From: Microdochium bolleyi
Lineage: Eukaryota > Ascomycota > Sordariomycetes > Xylariales > Microdochiaceae
Direction of reading: 5' to 3'
DNA: 64,000 nucleotides
Assembly: GCA_001566295.1 (NCBI GenBank)
Contig: KQ964245.1
Location: forward strand, 3,415,524-3,479,523
The translations under genes and the position numbers were made by a program. The first letter of the stretch is position 1; every line of letters starts with the position of its first letter. Under the pieces are notes generated by a model, which saw only the letters and a program-made list of their open reading frames with translations, ran no database searches and was not told the DNA's origin. Positions 23,204-35,456 of this stretch are shown here, in pieces.

Positions 23204-24756
23204 GCTAGGCAATGTAGTACGCGCGGGGCGTTGTAAAGGGTGATCTGAGATGCGCCGTTATGTTGTAGTCGTCTTCACCGACGTTGTGATCTCTGAATGG
23301 ATGTCGCGACTAGCCGGCGCCGCTCAAAGTGAGGCGAGTGAACCTGATGGATTCAGGGATGGAAGTGGTAGCACCACAACTAAGTGGTCAATATTGCCAG
23401 AAGATCGTCGTGGTCGGACGTCGATGCATCGCAGGTGGTTCGCTTGAGCTATGTCTCGGTGTCTCGCCAGGCGTGGATGATGTGCGCAGCGAATTGTGAT
23501 GCGCTTGTTGTTGGCGCAGTGTGTGAGAGCAAATCTGGGTGGCGTCACAGTACAACAAGGGAAACGCCAGATGGTGACGAAGTGAAGATATCCGGACTGT
23601 GCGGACAGACGAGGTAGACAGGCTGGTGTAGGTACTATGTAGCTTTCGCGCAAAGGAGGGGTGGAAACACCATGTACCGATTCACGGCGCAGGTTGTCGC
23701 ATCATCAACACGGCTGGCCTCGTGGCTCCATTGTTGTCATTGTGCTTGCGCGACTCTTATCGATAGGCCTAACCCGCACCAATGGCCGTCCCGCAATTGT
23801 TGGCCAGGCAACACGCCAGAATGGCTCGTCAGTTTCACTCAAACATTCCGTGCCATCCTATCATTTCCCATCCTTCCCAATCAATAGCGAACAGTCTGCT
23901 GACTCCTGAGGAGAGTTGGGTAGGCTAGTTATGGGCAAGGACAGGCCAATCGCGATTGCGACGTATCAACACTCTCAACATAGTTGATCTGCACGCACAG
24001 ATGTGCTGCCTACTGCTGGGAAACGCAGGCCTTGATCGCTGCGCTAAACTTGAACGAACACAACATATTCCCACTCTAAGAACGAAGTTTCGTAGCTGGA
24101 GCTGGAGCATTTGGTAATGACCAGGCTGTGTCTCTTTGTGCGTCTTGCGCGTCTCCCCGTGGCACTCCCTGCTCGCTACGGCAGGGTCTAAGCCTGAACA
24201 GCAAAGAATTCCATGAAAAGTGGGACGGTTCGCACTCACACAAAGCGCAAGTGGTACAGAACAGTCTGTCAGTCCCTTGACTGACACACTGCTGTTCACT
24301 ACTCTCGACCCAACAAAGTGAAGCATGAATACCATATTGTTTCAAGACACGCGATGCACGATCACTCAACAAGATCAGCTCAGTGAGAGTGGTGTGAGCA
24401 TGAAAGCGATTGTTATTGCCAGCACAGGCGCTTGGTCTGTGTGGACAGGGGGGAATATATAAGCTCAAACGCCAGGGCTTAGAACCCAGTTGCAACCATG
24501 TTGCCTTCCCAGGAACTCCCAATTGTTTGTACAAAGTGTCCTGGTCTCCGGCCAGAGAGGCCTTTCTATGTTTTCCTAGTCCGAAAGGGTCGAAACTCCA
24601 GAGTCGTCTCCATTGGACTGACTCGCGAAAAAGCTATGTGCTCGTAGAAGTGAAAAGAAGTAGTTTGATGTGGATGCGTGTGTCGTTGTCTCGTAACATC
24701 AATAGAAGTGAAGAAATCATCTGGAACTCCCGACCAGAAAGCCAGCAAGGGGCAAT
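23204..24756. other. Intergenic region upstream of ase1 and downstream of the GH128 gene
   Basis: About 1.55 kb with the ase1 promoter on the left and the GH128 3' UTR on the right. Only short open frames without recognisable products were seen, and no RNA gene. Confidence 0.6.
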
Positions 24757-25626
24757 CTAGTTGTTGAGGAGCCAGCTGCCGAGGGTGGTCCAGGCACCGG
24801 CGGAGTCGAGGAGCTGAGCAGCAGGGCTGACGAAGCCATCGGCGGGGGTACGCGAGGCGCCAAAGAAGCCGTACTCGAGAACGTTGGGGTTGGAGTCCAT
24901 GTATTCGGCAATCTGCTTGGTGAAGGTCTGGACAGAGTTGGCATCGCGGCTAGTGCTGCCGATCTCGCTGACAGCAAGAGGGATGCCGTAGGTCGCAATA
25001 CGCTCCTCCATGTAGGCCTTGGCAGCAGCAACCTCGGTCTCGGCAGGGGCGTCCTGGCTGGTGTAGAAATGGACACCGAGGAAGTCAGGCTTCTCTGAGG
25101 CGGAGAGTCTGCCCATGAAGTCGGAAAGCCAAGCGGAACCCTCGCCGTTGCTGGCAGGGGCAGGGCTGACGAGCAGAGCGCCGGTCGAGGCACGGAGAGG
25201 GAGCATCTTCTGGCGCCAGGCGGCAACAGCAGAATCGACCGAGATGCCGTTGCGCTCAGGCTCGTTGAAGAAGTGGACGATCTTCTTGACGTTGTTCGTG
25301 GCAAGGTCAACGGCAGCCTGCCAGTTGTCACCCTCGAGCTCCTGGGGGCTGCGGATCATGGGCTGAAAGCGGACTCCCTTGGGGATTTCAGCCGGGGTGT
25401 GGGTGCCCCAGTTGATAACCGCGAAGATCTTGGACGAAGAAGCAATGGACTGGGCGCTGGACTGCAGAGCAGGGGCAGAAGAAGCGTCCCGGGTGTTGGT
25501 CCAGTCCCAAAGAACGATACGCTTGGCGCCGGGAGTGTCACGGGGGACAGGGGCGGCGTTGGCAACAGGCATGGCCGCCAGGAAAGCCGTGAGGCAGGCG
25601 ATGAACTGAGTGTTGAAGATCTGCAT
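24757..25626 (-). CDS. Secreted GH128-family beta-1,3-glucanase (Asl1-like)
   Basis: A single exon gives 289 residues from the ATG at 25626 (MQIFNTQF). An upstream in-frame extension to 25743 is open but would bury the signal peptide, so the shorter start is preferred. Residues 1-24 form a signal peptide ending near VANA/APVPRD, and the PxPR segment suggests a processed propeptide. The mature protein matches the glycosyl hydrolase catalytic core family (GH128): RIVLWDWTNT, VINWGTH, FFNEPERNG with the candidate acid/base Glu, FLGVHFYT, and AVSEIGST with the candidate nucleophile Glu. GH128 enzymes cleave beta-1,3-glucan, so a role in wall remodelling or extracellular glucan use is likely. No carbohydrate-binding module or GPI signal is visible. 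A TATAAG-like box (minus strand, about 25712-25717) lies 86-91 bp upstream of the ATG. Confidence 0.88.
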   Translation of the reverse strand: MQIFNTQFIACLTAFLAAMPVANAAPVPRDTPGAKRIVLWDWTNTRDASSAPALQSSAQSIASSSKIFAVINWGTHTPAEIPKGVRFQPMIRSPQELEGDNWQAAVDLATNNVKKIVHFFNEPERNGISVDSAVAAWRQKMLPLRASTGALLVSPAPASNGEGSAWLSDFMGRLSASEKPDFLGVHFYTSQDAPAETEVAAAKAYMEERIATYGIPLAVSEIGSTSRDANSVQTFTKQIAEYMDSNPNVLEYGFFGASRTPADGFVSPAAQLLDSAGAWTTLGSWLLNN

Positions 25627-28600
25627 GGTTGCGATATGATTGTGTGTTTCGAGGCTCTCTGAGTGACCAGCAAGAGATTGACTGAGAAGAGTAGGGTTGG
25701 AGGCTTGTGTCTTATAGCTTTGCCAGAAGGAATGGTGTTGCACGAGGCAGAGAAGGAATGTTGGACCGCGTCAAGCAGTGGTACTCGCAGAGCACAAGAC
25801 AGACAAGTTGAAGGATGGTGTGAGGAGGGAAGGAGTCTCTGAGAGAAGGCCCAGAATGTTTGAGAGATGTTCCGGACCTTTAAGCAAGTTCAGGCACAGG
25901 TAAAGCGAGCCTGCGGGCGGCGAGGTAGACGCCTTGCTTCTTCGAAACCCACTTTGAACAAGCTAATTCGGTGGACAATGCCCGTTTCCCACAAGTCGGG
26001 GCCGGCTAGGCCTGATCCCACGGTCCACCGCGATGCAGCCGCCACGTCGCATGCTGGCCGCCAACGAGTCGGCATGTGGGACGAGAGTCAGTCAGCGTCG
26101 TCGCAAGCACCTCAAGCAGAGGCGCGCGAGTAGCGAAACCCCGGCTGGGCGTCGCTCGAGTCGTCTCTGGGCCCCGACTTGGAGGATGGTGGGTCGGTTT
26201 GTCGAGTCCGTCGCCAGCTCAGTTGTGCGTACCTGGATCGGCTGCAGGGCTGGAACCATGCAGCTGGAACCCGGACGAATAGGATAGCGAACGCCCCCTC
26301 CCCGGAACCCTGTGGCTTGCTGACGGCCTGGTGCTAAAATGGTCTCCGGTTGCTCGACTTGCTGTCTTCGTCCGACATCTGGCAGCAGTCGTGCCGTGCG
26401 CGAAGTGGCCTCAGAAGAGTTTGCCCGGGTGTTCCGCCCACCGCCCAACTGGGTCGAGCCGAAAGCATTCTTGGCCCGGAGAGCTTTCGCATCGTTGGCA
26501 CCACAAGTCATGACTCTCGTGGCAGGTGTCGACTTGGCGGTTTGGCCTGACAAAAGAGGATGCCACGTCTCACATCGTGCTGTAGCCCACGCCAGCTAGT
26601 CAGGCTCAGGGGGCCCGAGTCCACGACCAAGCCGCGCGCGTATGGTGGCTCTGTCGTGCGGGCAGGCTGCCAAGTCGAAGAAGCAGCGCTGCGCTGGTGG
26701 CCTCTGGGTCGAGGCTGTTGGGACGCGCGCAGGCTCCGCCCAGCAGGCTTGCCATGTGTTGTGCCTGTCTGTCCCAGGCGAGCAGGCAAGGCTCCAGCCA
26801 GACCAGCGATCAGCGATCAGCAATCAGCTCAAGGGCCGTTGCAAAGGCTGAAGGTGCGCGTTGGGGGGCCGAGGGGGCCGGGTCCGCCGATGGCGACTAC
26901 AGTCCAAGGATCCAAGGACGGAAGAGACTTCAGGGAGACGAGGAAGCGGACGAGGTGGGAGTGGAGACACCCACCTCGGTGGACACTGGGCGGGCGGGTT
27001 CCTGAGTTAGAGCGAGCCCGTTCTGAGCCGCGGGGCGCTGCTGGCCAGTCGCCGCGCCAAGGCCGGTCCCCATCCTCAAACCTTTTTCTTTTCTTCTCCA
27101 TCCACGACAAGGAGGGGCGTGTCTCGAGCACCCAGAAGACGTCTCTTCTGGGCCTCGATGCATCCTCCACGGTTCTCCAACAAGGACCACCACTGCAAGG
27201 TACCGCACCCACACTGCCTGCTGATTCGCCGGACCTGCATCGTGGATGCAGCCTTTTTCGCGGTCTCGCTGCAACTCACTCGTCAGCATGTACTCAGCAT
27301 CACAGCCGGCAGGACAAGACAGAGCTCAACCAAGACCCAAGCTTGGTCTTTGAAGACGTCTGGTAGTACTTCTGACGCTGCAGTGCACCCCAACTAGATG
27401 CCTCGCTTGTGAGAGGGAAGAGACCGTTGCAGTGGAGCCGAAATGCTGAGCCGCAGATCAACAATGGCCGGCCCATACAGCTTTCTTGTTTTCGACTCCA
27501 GCTCGTCAGCGTCGGGCATGTACTGCTACCGACGTCATGAACTGCTGCCAAGTCCCGCATCTCACGCTGCTACTTCGCAAACTCTGCAACCAACACCAAC
27601 TGGCTTCATAACCAGCTTGCCTCCATGGTCAGAGCGAGGATAATTGGGTTTGATCACGGGTCAAGACTAGGCATGATTACGTGGCCAGCCATGGGCGGTG
27701 ATGTTGGCCGTCTCGTGATACCCGGATGTCGCTTGGAGTGGTCCTTCACAACGATGGCAGCTTACGAACTCCCCATCCTAACCCATCGCACCAAGCCACC
27801 CGCGCGGACAACATGCACTGCTACTTACTCCGGCCTCCGTACGGTAGGCAGGCACGCAATTATGGATATCCTCTGGGTCGCAAGTCAGAATCTGCTCAGG
27901 CAAGACAAAGGACTCTGCCAAGACCCGGAGAACAAGATCAGATGCTGGTCGGCCCACACCACAGCCGGCCGATGTGGGATGCAGTCCACACGTCTGCTTG
28001 CGTGCTTGCGTGGCCCGTGGCTGGAGCTCTGATCAAGGGTTGGGTTGAACGTTGACAATTCCTGCTGGCACGCACGGTACATCCAACTACCTAGGTACCC
28101 AACCTCCCCAAGGGATATCGACGTTTGGACCGGTACAAGATGGTACCTGGCCGTCTGGCCCCAACCTAGATCACAGGCGGCGAGGATTGCCCGGAGCCGC
28201 GGCTCCCTGTTTGGGAACACACTGCGGATGCAGCGAAGTGTGGGAGTGGGCCATGTTTGGTGTACGCAGGCCCTGTTGTCTCCACTCCGACATCGCCCAG
28301 ACTCGAGGCTTTGTTCTCAGCCAAACTCCGACCTTCCGATGTTGGGGGGTTGAGAACACGTTGGCGGCTGGCGAAGGTCCCCATCCCAATGCCCGGCAGC
28401 TGCAGGAACAAAGCCCCCCTCCCTGGGTTGCAGACGGGCTCAGTTGTGGCAAAATGGTCCTGCATCGAAGTGGGCACCCGGCACCATCCATCACAACAGG
28501 AACAGGCTGGATTGGCAACGGCCTCGGCCAGATACCTGGCGCGATGGCCAGCCACTTTGGGACTTGACGGACCGATCTGCGCGAGCCTTATTCCGTGCTG

Positions 28601-30935
28601 CAGTCTTGTTCCTGGCTAAAAGCAAGTATTGCGCACTGACCACTACTAGCAGCTCTGAGGGTTGCGGGCTCGGCCGGGCTCGATCATGGTTGTCCGATGG
28701 GATGCAATCCTGCAATGAAGTGACGAAATGTGCAATCATGTAGCTGCAGAATAGATACAGGAAAAGCATCAGCTCGTCCTGCCAGGCTGCGCTTCCATGA
28801 CACCGAAAATACCCTCGGACTGCTTGCCCGTTCCCCCGGACCCCAAGGTCGTGGCTGTGTGCTGTAGGATTCACGCAACCATGGGGGCCACTGCGATGCA
28901 ACAGCACAGGATCCTCTCAACATCCAACTTTGGAACTTTGCCGACAATCAGCTATGCGCAGGTACTCGCTGGCCTTGTCTGTCAAACGACTGGCAGCAAA
29001 GTGGCAAACGAAGGAACGGCCTGAAAATAGATACTGCTTGGGGGCCGGCGACCAAGCTAAGGCGCATACTGGGTACCACGACATATCATTGGATGTCTTG
29101 CGGGCTCGTAAAATGGTCTCACCTCCGTCCTTTCCCCAGGGTTGTCATGCAGCGTTGTCGCACAACCGTGCCTGTGCACGGTCACATTTGCAGATATGGT
29201 GTTTGTACGAGATCTCATCTTCTGAGATGGTCTCCCCCAATCCGGCTCCACGTTCGTCCAGCTTGGCCAGGGTGGGCTGCATGTACACGGCATGGAGCAT
29301 TGCCCGTTGTACGTCGCGCAGACCACTGTGGTGGTGGTGGGATTCTGCCAGTGTCCGCAAAGCCCACCCGGCCATCGCATCGCTCGTGGCAGCCCAGGCC
29401 GGGAACGAGTGTGGTTTCTGCAACCAGCGCTTCCATGACTGGTGCGGGAGCCTGCCAGAGGCGTCCGCTTCTTTTCCAGTCCTGCTCAAATCACAGTTTC
29501 GTAAGACGTCAGCGAAGCCGTCCTTGTCAGGCGACTCAATTGACGAAGAACCGGCAACGGATCAAGGTGTGGGCATAACGGCGACAAGTCTTCCCCGTGC
29601 TTCTTGCCGCGCACAAGTATCAGGAGCCAGATAGACCCGTGCGAGGGAGATGTTTGAGCCCTACAACATGACACACCCGGAAATAATGCGCTAGACCCTT
29701 TCCACTCTGAATTAAAACCAAGATAGAGGACAAACCGTGGCTAGAACGGCATCCGGCCGCGTTCCCCTCAAGAATGAGAAGAACAGACGGCGCCATGTCT
29801 TCCGGATGCAGACCTTTCCCAGAGTCCTGAGGCTTCCAAGCTGGCCCCCCCACGAGACCTAGATACATGTGAGGCTACGGCTGGTACAATGAGCCTCCGC
29901 GCATCCCCCTCCAGATGGGGCATACTTCCAGAAGCGATTAGAGTTCTGGCTCGCCCGGGACTAGGACTCTTCCAGCTTCACGTTGATCCTCTTGAGTTGT
30001 GCTGTCTCAGGGCTTGGACCTGACCTAGATCCCCCATTCGGGTCAGGCCATGCGCTCTGCCTCCGGTGCTTGAATCATCTGGACTCCCCGTCGACCATCC
30101 CGATCCGGCCAAGAGGGGGGGGGAAGGAGGCGCAGTGCGCGTCTCACCAGTCATCCCGCATCTCAACGGCCTCGCCGTCGATCCTCGTTAGCCAGCTTCC
30201 CCGCAGTCCAGGTTCCGGCCCGTCGCATGACCCTCGACACGGGAGCAGCTTCTTCCAAGTACGTACTGCACGAGCGCGTGGCTTAATCCGTGATATTGGC
30301 GGTCCCTCCGACGCGCGGGACAGCTGCAGTCGGGGTGATCATCGCCGCTGGCAAGGGGCTTCCCAAGGTATTGCTTCCCAAGGTATTCGGGGCTCCTTGA
30401 GCAAACGAGCAACTGTGGCACCGGGCTTGGGAGACCCGAGAACTCTACGGGAAGAGGATAGAGATGGGTGCACACAGTGCAGCCGAGCAGGGGACTTGAA
30501 GGGTATCGGATATCGCCCTTGCGCGCACCGCATCACAGTATCGTCTTGACCAATATCACAGGAATAACAAATCAAACAAAATAAATCGAAAAGTCAACGC
30601 GGTTTCGACATTGCGGCAGCCACTTACACGACAGCGCTTCCACTCCGGATCTCAATGCTCAGTCTGCGACAACTATTTCCTCTCATTGTTTACTACTTCT
30701 ATTAAAAATGTAAGGATGGCACAAGAGACAAGTCACAGCAAGCCTATATGCGACTCATGGCACGCTCCGTGGCCAGGAATTGATTCCGCAGAAACAGATA
30801 CTGGTGATATTTGCGAGAAATGGACCATGGTTCATGGACACATACATAATGATCATCATGTCAATTTTCCTTGCTATTAATGGAGGCCTATGTTATGAAG
30901 TTTGAGCCGGGAATTTTGCGAACAGGACCAAGGGC
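25627..30935. other. 5.3-kb GC-rich interval without a recognisable gene
   Basis: The left end is the GH128 promoter. The rest, up to the pan1 stop codon, has numerous overlapping open frames of 80-270 codons on both strands. None has a recognisable domain or convincing splice structure. Composition is not AT-rich, so it does not look like an RIP-mutated repeat. One exact 15-bp tandem duplication lies at 30358-30387. Non-coding transcripts or a fast-evolving gene cannot be excluded by eye. Confidence 0.55.
30358..30387. repeat. Exact 15-bp tandem duplication
   Basis: The unit GCTTCCCAAGGTATT occurs twice without mismatch (30358-30372 and 30373-30387). No gene is affected. Confidence 0.85.
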
Positions 30936-33900
30936 TCAGTCCAACACCCTGCCCGCAGTGCTGGATGTGCTGCGGTCCTTGGTCTGCGTCTTCTTGAGCG
31001 CCCTGCCAGCTTGGATCTCGCCCAGGAGACCGGATGGTCGGCCACCACCACTGGGTGCTGCTGGTGCACCTCCAGGAGGAGGCGGAGGAGGCGGCGCTGG
31101 TGGTGCCATGCCTGGTGCCGGAGGAGGAGGCGGCGGCGGTGCAGAAGGCGCGCCAGATTCGGGCATCGGCGGCGGCGGCGGAGGAGGTGCTGCCGGGCTT
31201 GCGCTAGGCATAGGTGGCGGCGGCGGCGGTGGTGCGGGCGGCGCAGCGGGCGCCGATTCAGCCGCCGAAGGTTCTGAAGCCGCTGGTGCTGGCGGTGGGC
31301 TGAACGGTGGAGACGCCACAGCAGGTGAGCCTCTGGCAGACTTATCTCCCGCTGCAGACAGCGGTCGAGGCGGGCCCATGGAGCCAAAGAGAAGCGAGGC
31401 AAGGTGAGCGGCGCCAGGAGCCGGACGGTCGTCGTCCGAATCGTCATCATCGTCGTCATCGCTCGCCCCCCACTCGTCGTCCGTGTCAGGCCTTTTGCGA
31501 GAGATAGGTCCGGTGGGTTGTGGTACGATAGGGGCTGCAGGCTTGCTCTCCTGGGTCATGCGGTGGAAAGGGTTCGTAGAAGGGGGACCCGGTAATGGCG
31601 GTGCCGCCTGCGCAGGAGCGGGCGAAGGAGCCGACGGCGCCGGAGCCGAGTCGGAAGGCTGCGACATCATGCGGAAGTAGGGATTGCGGTTCTCGCCATC
31701 CGTGGGAGGACTTGTCACGATAGACGGAGCAGCAGGAGGCGACGAAGGCTCACGCTTGAGCTCCTCGCTTCCACGCCCACCAGCAGGTGTCGATACCTGT
31801 GGGGTAATCTGCTCAGGACCCTCCTCATCAGAGGACGATTCGTCGTCAAGAGCCTCAAGCTGACGCTGGAGTTCGAGCTCACGCTGTCGAGCAGCCTCGA
31901 TCTCTGCTTTCTGCGCGGCCAGCCTGGCTTCCTTCTCCTTGGCATCCGCCATGGCCGCCTTCTTCTTCTGCTTCTCCTCCTGCTTCTTCAACTTGCCCTG
32001 TCGGACTTGTTCTTCGAGCGCCTTGAGCCGTGCAGACGCTGCGTCTCGCTCGTGGTCAAGGTCGTTCTCTTGTTCCCTGGCGGACTCCCTGTGAGATGTC
32101 AGCATGTTTGCCATAGTGTGAGTGAGATAGAAAGACTTACTCTAGCTGCTGAGTTGCTAAGTGCTGAGCCTCGTGTTCGCGAGCGAGGCGCTCTTCCTCA
32201 GCCTTCTTCGCGGACTCCTCTTCTGCATGTCCCCTCGACTCATCCATGCGAGTCGTCTTGCGCGGGGCAGGGGCTGGGGGTGCCCTCTTCTGACTCTCCT
32301 GCTTGACAGCTGGTGGAGGGACACCTTGCTCTTCAGCGATACGAGCCTGCCTTTCAGCTTCGCGCTTGGCATCCTCCTCCTGTGCCTGACGCAGCTTGGC
32401 TGAGCGCTCGGCCTGCTCTCTCTCGGCACGCTGTGCGGGAGTCTCACCAGACTTGGCGGGAGCTTTGATGCCCAGAGCCGCCAAGCGCTCAGCCATGCGT
32501 TGTTCAGCCTGTTGTCTGATGAATGCTGCCCGTTCCTCTGGAGTCTTGTAAGCAGAGTAAGAGCCGCCAGGTGCGGGGGACCTGGTACTAGTAGGTGTAG
32601 CTGTCTGCGAAGTAGCGGCCGGACTCTCAGTGCGAGCAGGGGGCTCTTCCGCTCGCACGGGAGCTGCGGTTGCACCACGACCACCACTGCGGTCTTGGTT
32701 CCTGACTCGTGCGGCACGGCTTGAGCGTTGGAGTTCGAAAATGAAGTCTCGCACTTCGTCCTCGACTCCAAGGGCGTCTTCCCAACGACGTCGCTCGTGC
32801 TCATTCGTGGCACTCGGACCACCTTCCTTGAGGCTGTCCTCTATGCCCCGAGAGAAGTCGTTGACACTCTCCTCAACATCACGAACCATGCGTTCATTGT
32901 TCTCCTTCTCGGTTCTGATCTTGAGGTTCTCCTCCTCCAGGCGTTTTGCGCCAGAGTCATCCTCACCAGGGATATCGACTTTCTTGCCGGTAAGTGCAGC
33001 GGTGCGCTGTTGCATCATCGCCTTAGCCCGGGCCCTGAGACGGTCGGCTTCTGTCACAGAACCACCTGGACCGGTTCCGACTATGGCTGAGGCGCTATTA
33101 GGGTTGGCTTTAGCATCTTTCAGCCGGAATAGCTCCAGTCTAGCTTCTGCGATCGCTGTCTCCGTCTTCCGGACCTGGGAGGCGATCTGTGGAATCTTGT
33201 CCACCAAGTTCTGCAGCTGGCGCTTCAAAGCTCGGCGTTCCGCATCAGAGTCTCCACTGATCAAAGACGCATTTGGATGGGAGTCGATGTCATCTTGGAT
33301 ACGGCGGATCCGTCGGTATAGCTCTTCCGCCTCGCGTCGATCACGGCGATCGAGGATGTCATCTTCCTCAGCGGCGGTCTCATCTTTGAAGTCCATGGCA
33401 TCCAGCAGGACCTCCTTTTCCTTTATCTTCTTTCTCAGTTGCTCCAGAGTGAGGTCGTCATTCGATGTCACGGAAGAGGGAGACTCAGGGCGGGGAGAGC
33501 TGGTGCCGCCAAGTCTTCGCCGGGCACTCGACTTGTACCCAATGTTGTCGTCGTTGTTCTTGTACACGGTCGCATCCTTCCGGCCACCAGCGGAACCAGC
33601 AGAGGCATTACCACGGAAGGAGTGGTTCTTGAGATAGCTCACACCTGTCTTTTGGGGCAGCAAAGAAGCTCCAGAAGACTTACGGAAGTCTGATTCTTTG
33701 TTGAGCATGTTTCGCATGGTGTCAAGCGAGGCACTGAAGTTTCTTGTCGATGGCGGGATGAGCTCGGCTGGCAGAGTGTTGGGAATAGGATAGCCATTGA
33801 GCTTTCGGTAGATGAGATGCATGGCGACAGCAAATTCATCGAGATCAAGTCGTCCCTTGTTTCCATTATCAGACAGAGTCCAGATCCGCTCAAGGTCGTT

Positions 33901-35456
33901 CTTATCGAGACCACTCTGACCCATGATCTCGATCGCTTGATCTCCGCCGATGTAGCCCTTACTAAGTCCGTCCCAGGCGCGGAAGAGCTCGTCGTATCTC
34001 TTCTTCTCGTCCTTGGTGATAGCCCACGGGATGACGGCATTGCCGGAAAGACCAGCTGTAGTGTAGTTTTGCTGTTCGCGGTGCTGACCAGGCATCATAC
34101 GTGCCTGAAGGGCGTCGATATTGGGCAGCCCTGTGGCGGGGGCGTTGACCAAGCCCCATTGCCCCGGCCGGCCAGTCGGCTGTGCGTTCAGAGGGGCTAT
34201 GCCGCCGGGATTCAAGCCGCCAGCACCATAGCCGGTCGGCATCGGGGGCATGGGAGGCCTGGGCCCGTTGTAGCCTGTGGGCTGGGGGTTGTTGAGAGCC
34301 CCCGGGTATCCGGTCTGGTTGACTTGAAGTCCTTGAGGCATCCCCGGCTGTTGGCCACCGAATCCCGTTGGCTGGCTCGGAAAGCCAGTCATCTGCGCCT
34401 GCAGTAGCTGCGAGTTGGCGGAAGATGAAACAGGCTGCGGCTGCTGAATAGTCGGTGCTTGTCCTGAGCTCTGCCGTGTAAAGTCAGGAGTGCTCGATGT
34501 TGGTTCCGCATTGGCAGCGTCTTCCGCGACACTGAAGCTGATGATGTCGACCATACTAGATACTTCGTTCTTGATGTTTTCAGGAAGGCTGCCAGGAAGC
34601 GGCTTGCCGACCATCTTAAGATTGCAGAGATACATGGCGAGGGCAAATTCGGGGAAGTGAAGCTCGCCGGACCGCGTAGTATCAGAAAGTGTCCTGCACG
34701 ACGCTCAATTAGCCAATGCTGGTTACAATATACGGCCAATGCTTACCAGATCTGGGACAGAGCGTCGCCGTCGAGTCTGGACCTGAGCAGCAGGTCTCTC
34801 GCCTTCTCACCAGACATTGTAACCTCCCTCTCGCCGATAGCGGACTTGAAGAGCGTCTCGAACTTGGACTGGTCTTGCGCTGTGATGAAAGACAACCTGA
34901 TGTTCGGGATCTTATTCACTGGCTTAGCCTGGCCCCTCCGCCCCCTTGGCTGCGTGTCGGAGCCACCACCTGACTTGAACGAGGCTGCCATTGCACTGAA
35001 ACCTGTAGCCTGGGATAAGAGAGGAGGTGCGCTCGGCGGTGGGGCTGGCGCTGAGGCCTGAGGAGTCGGCGATGGGAAAGCATGTTGAGGTTGTTGTTGC
35101 TGCTGGAACTGCTGAGGGATCTGTGGCATGGGCGGTTGGCCGGTCTGGAAGCTCTGTTGCTGAGGTGCTTGCTGTCCGGGAAAGCCAGTGTACTGAGGCT
35201 GGATCCCCTGTTGCTGCTGCGGGAAGCCAGTAGCTTGCGGCTGCAGACCTGGCTGGCCAGGAAAGCCAGTGTATTGCTGGCTCAGTGGAGCTTGGCCGAA
35301 GCCCGTCTGTTGAGGTGCGAATGGGCTCTGTTGCTGACCTGGATGCTGCTGGCCTGGACCACCAACCCCCATGCCGTAGGAGCTGCCAAACTGCTGTTGG
35401 CCGGGTCGCAAGCTGTTGCCGCCGCCGCCGAGGAAGGAATTGGAGTTTGAATACAT
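30936..35456 (-). CDS. pan1: Actin cytoskeleton-regulatory complex protein Pan1
   Basis: Three exons (35456-34747, 34693-32141, 32088-30936) encode 1471 residues. Pan1 is the endocytic coat scaffold that works with End3 and Sla1 and activates Arp2/3 at actin patches. In order it has: a Gln/Pro/Gly-rich N-terminus with TGF repeats (1-185); EH1 (about 189-283) rebuilt across intron 1 as LSQIW-TLSDTTRSG; a second TG-repeat region; EH2 (about 461-552, ERIWTLSDNGNKGRLDLDEF); a long charged coiled coil; an acidic stretch; polyproline runs of the form APPPPPPP; and a C-terminal WH2 motif (SGLLGEIQAGRALKK, about 1440-1457). At least eight [LIVM]xx[QN]xTG sites match the Ark1/Prk1 kinase consensus. 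Introns are 53 and 52 nt with GTAAGC/GTAAGT donors. The length is typical of filamentous-fungal Pan1. Confidence 0.96.

Noticed and set aside
25627..25743. In-frame N-terminal extension of the GH128 protein
   Set aside because: It would place 39 polar residues before a clear signal peptide and covers the presumed TATA-like promoter element.
26560..27366. 268-codon plus-strand open frame in the 5.3-kb gap
   Set aside because: Overlapping open frames of similar length exist in other frames and on the other strand, the composition (Arg, Gly, Pro, Trp-rich) is that of GC-rich non-coding DNA, and no domain or splice structure is visible.
28930..29634. 234-codon plus-strand open frame
   Set aside because: No recognisable motif and heavily overlapped by frames on both strands. 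Treated as a chance opening.
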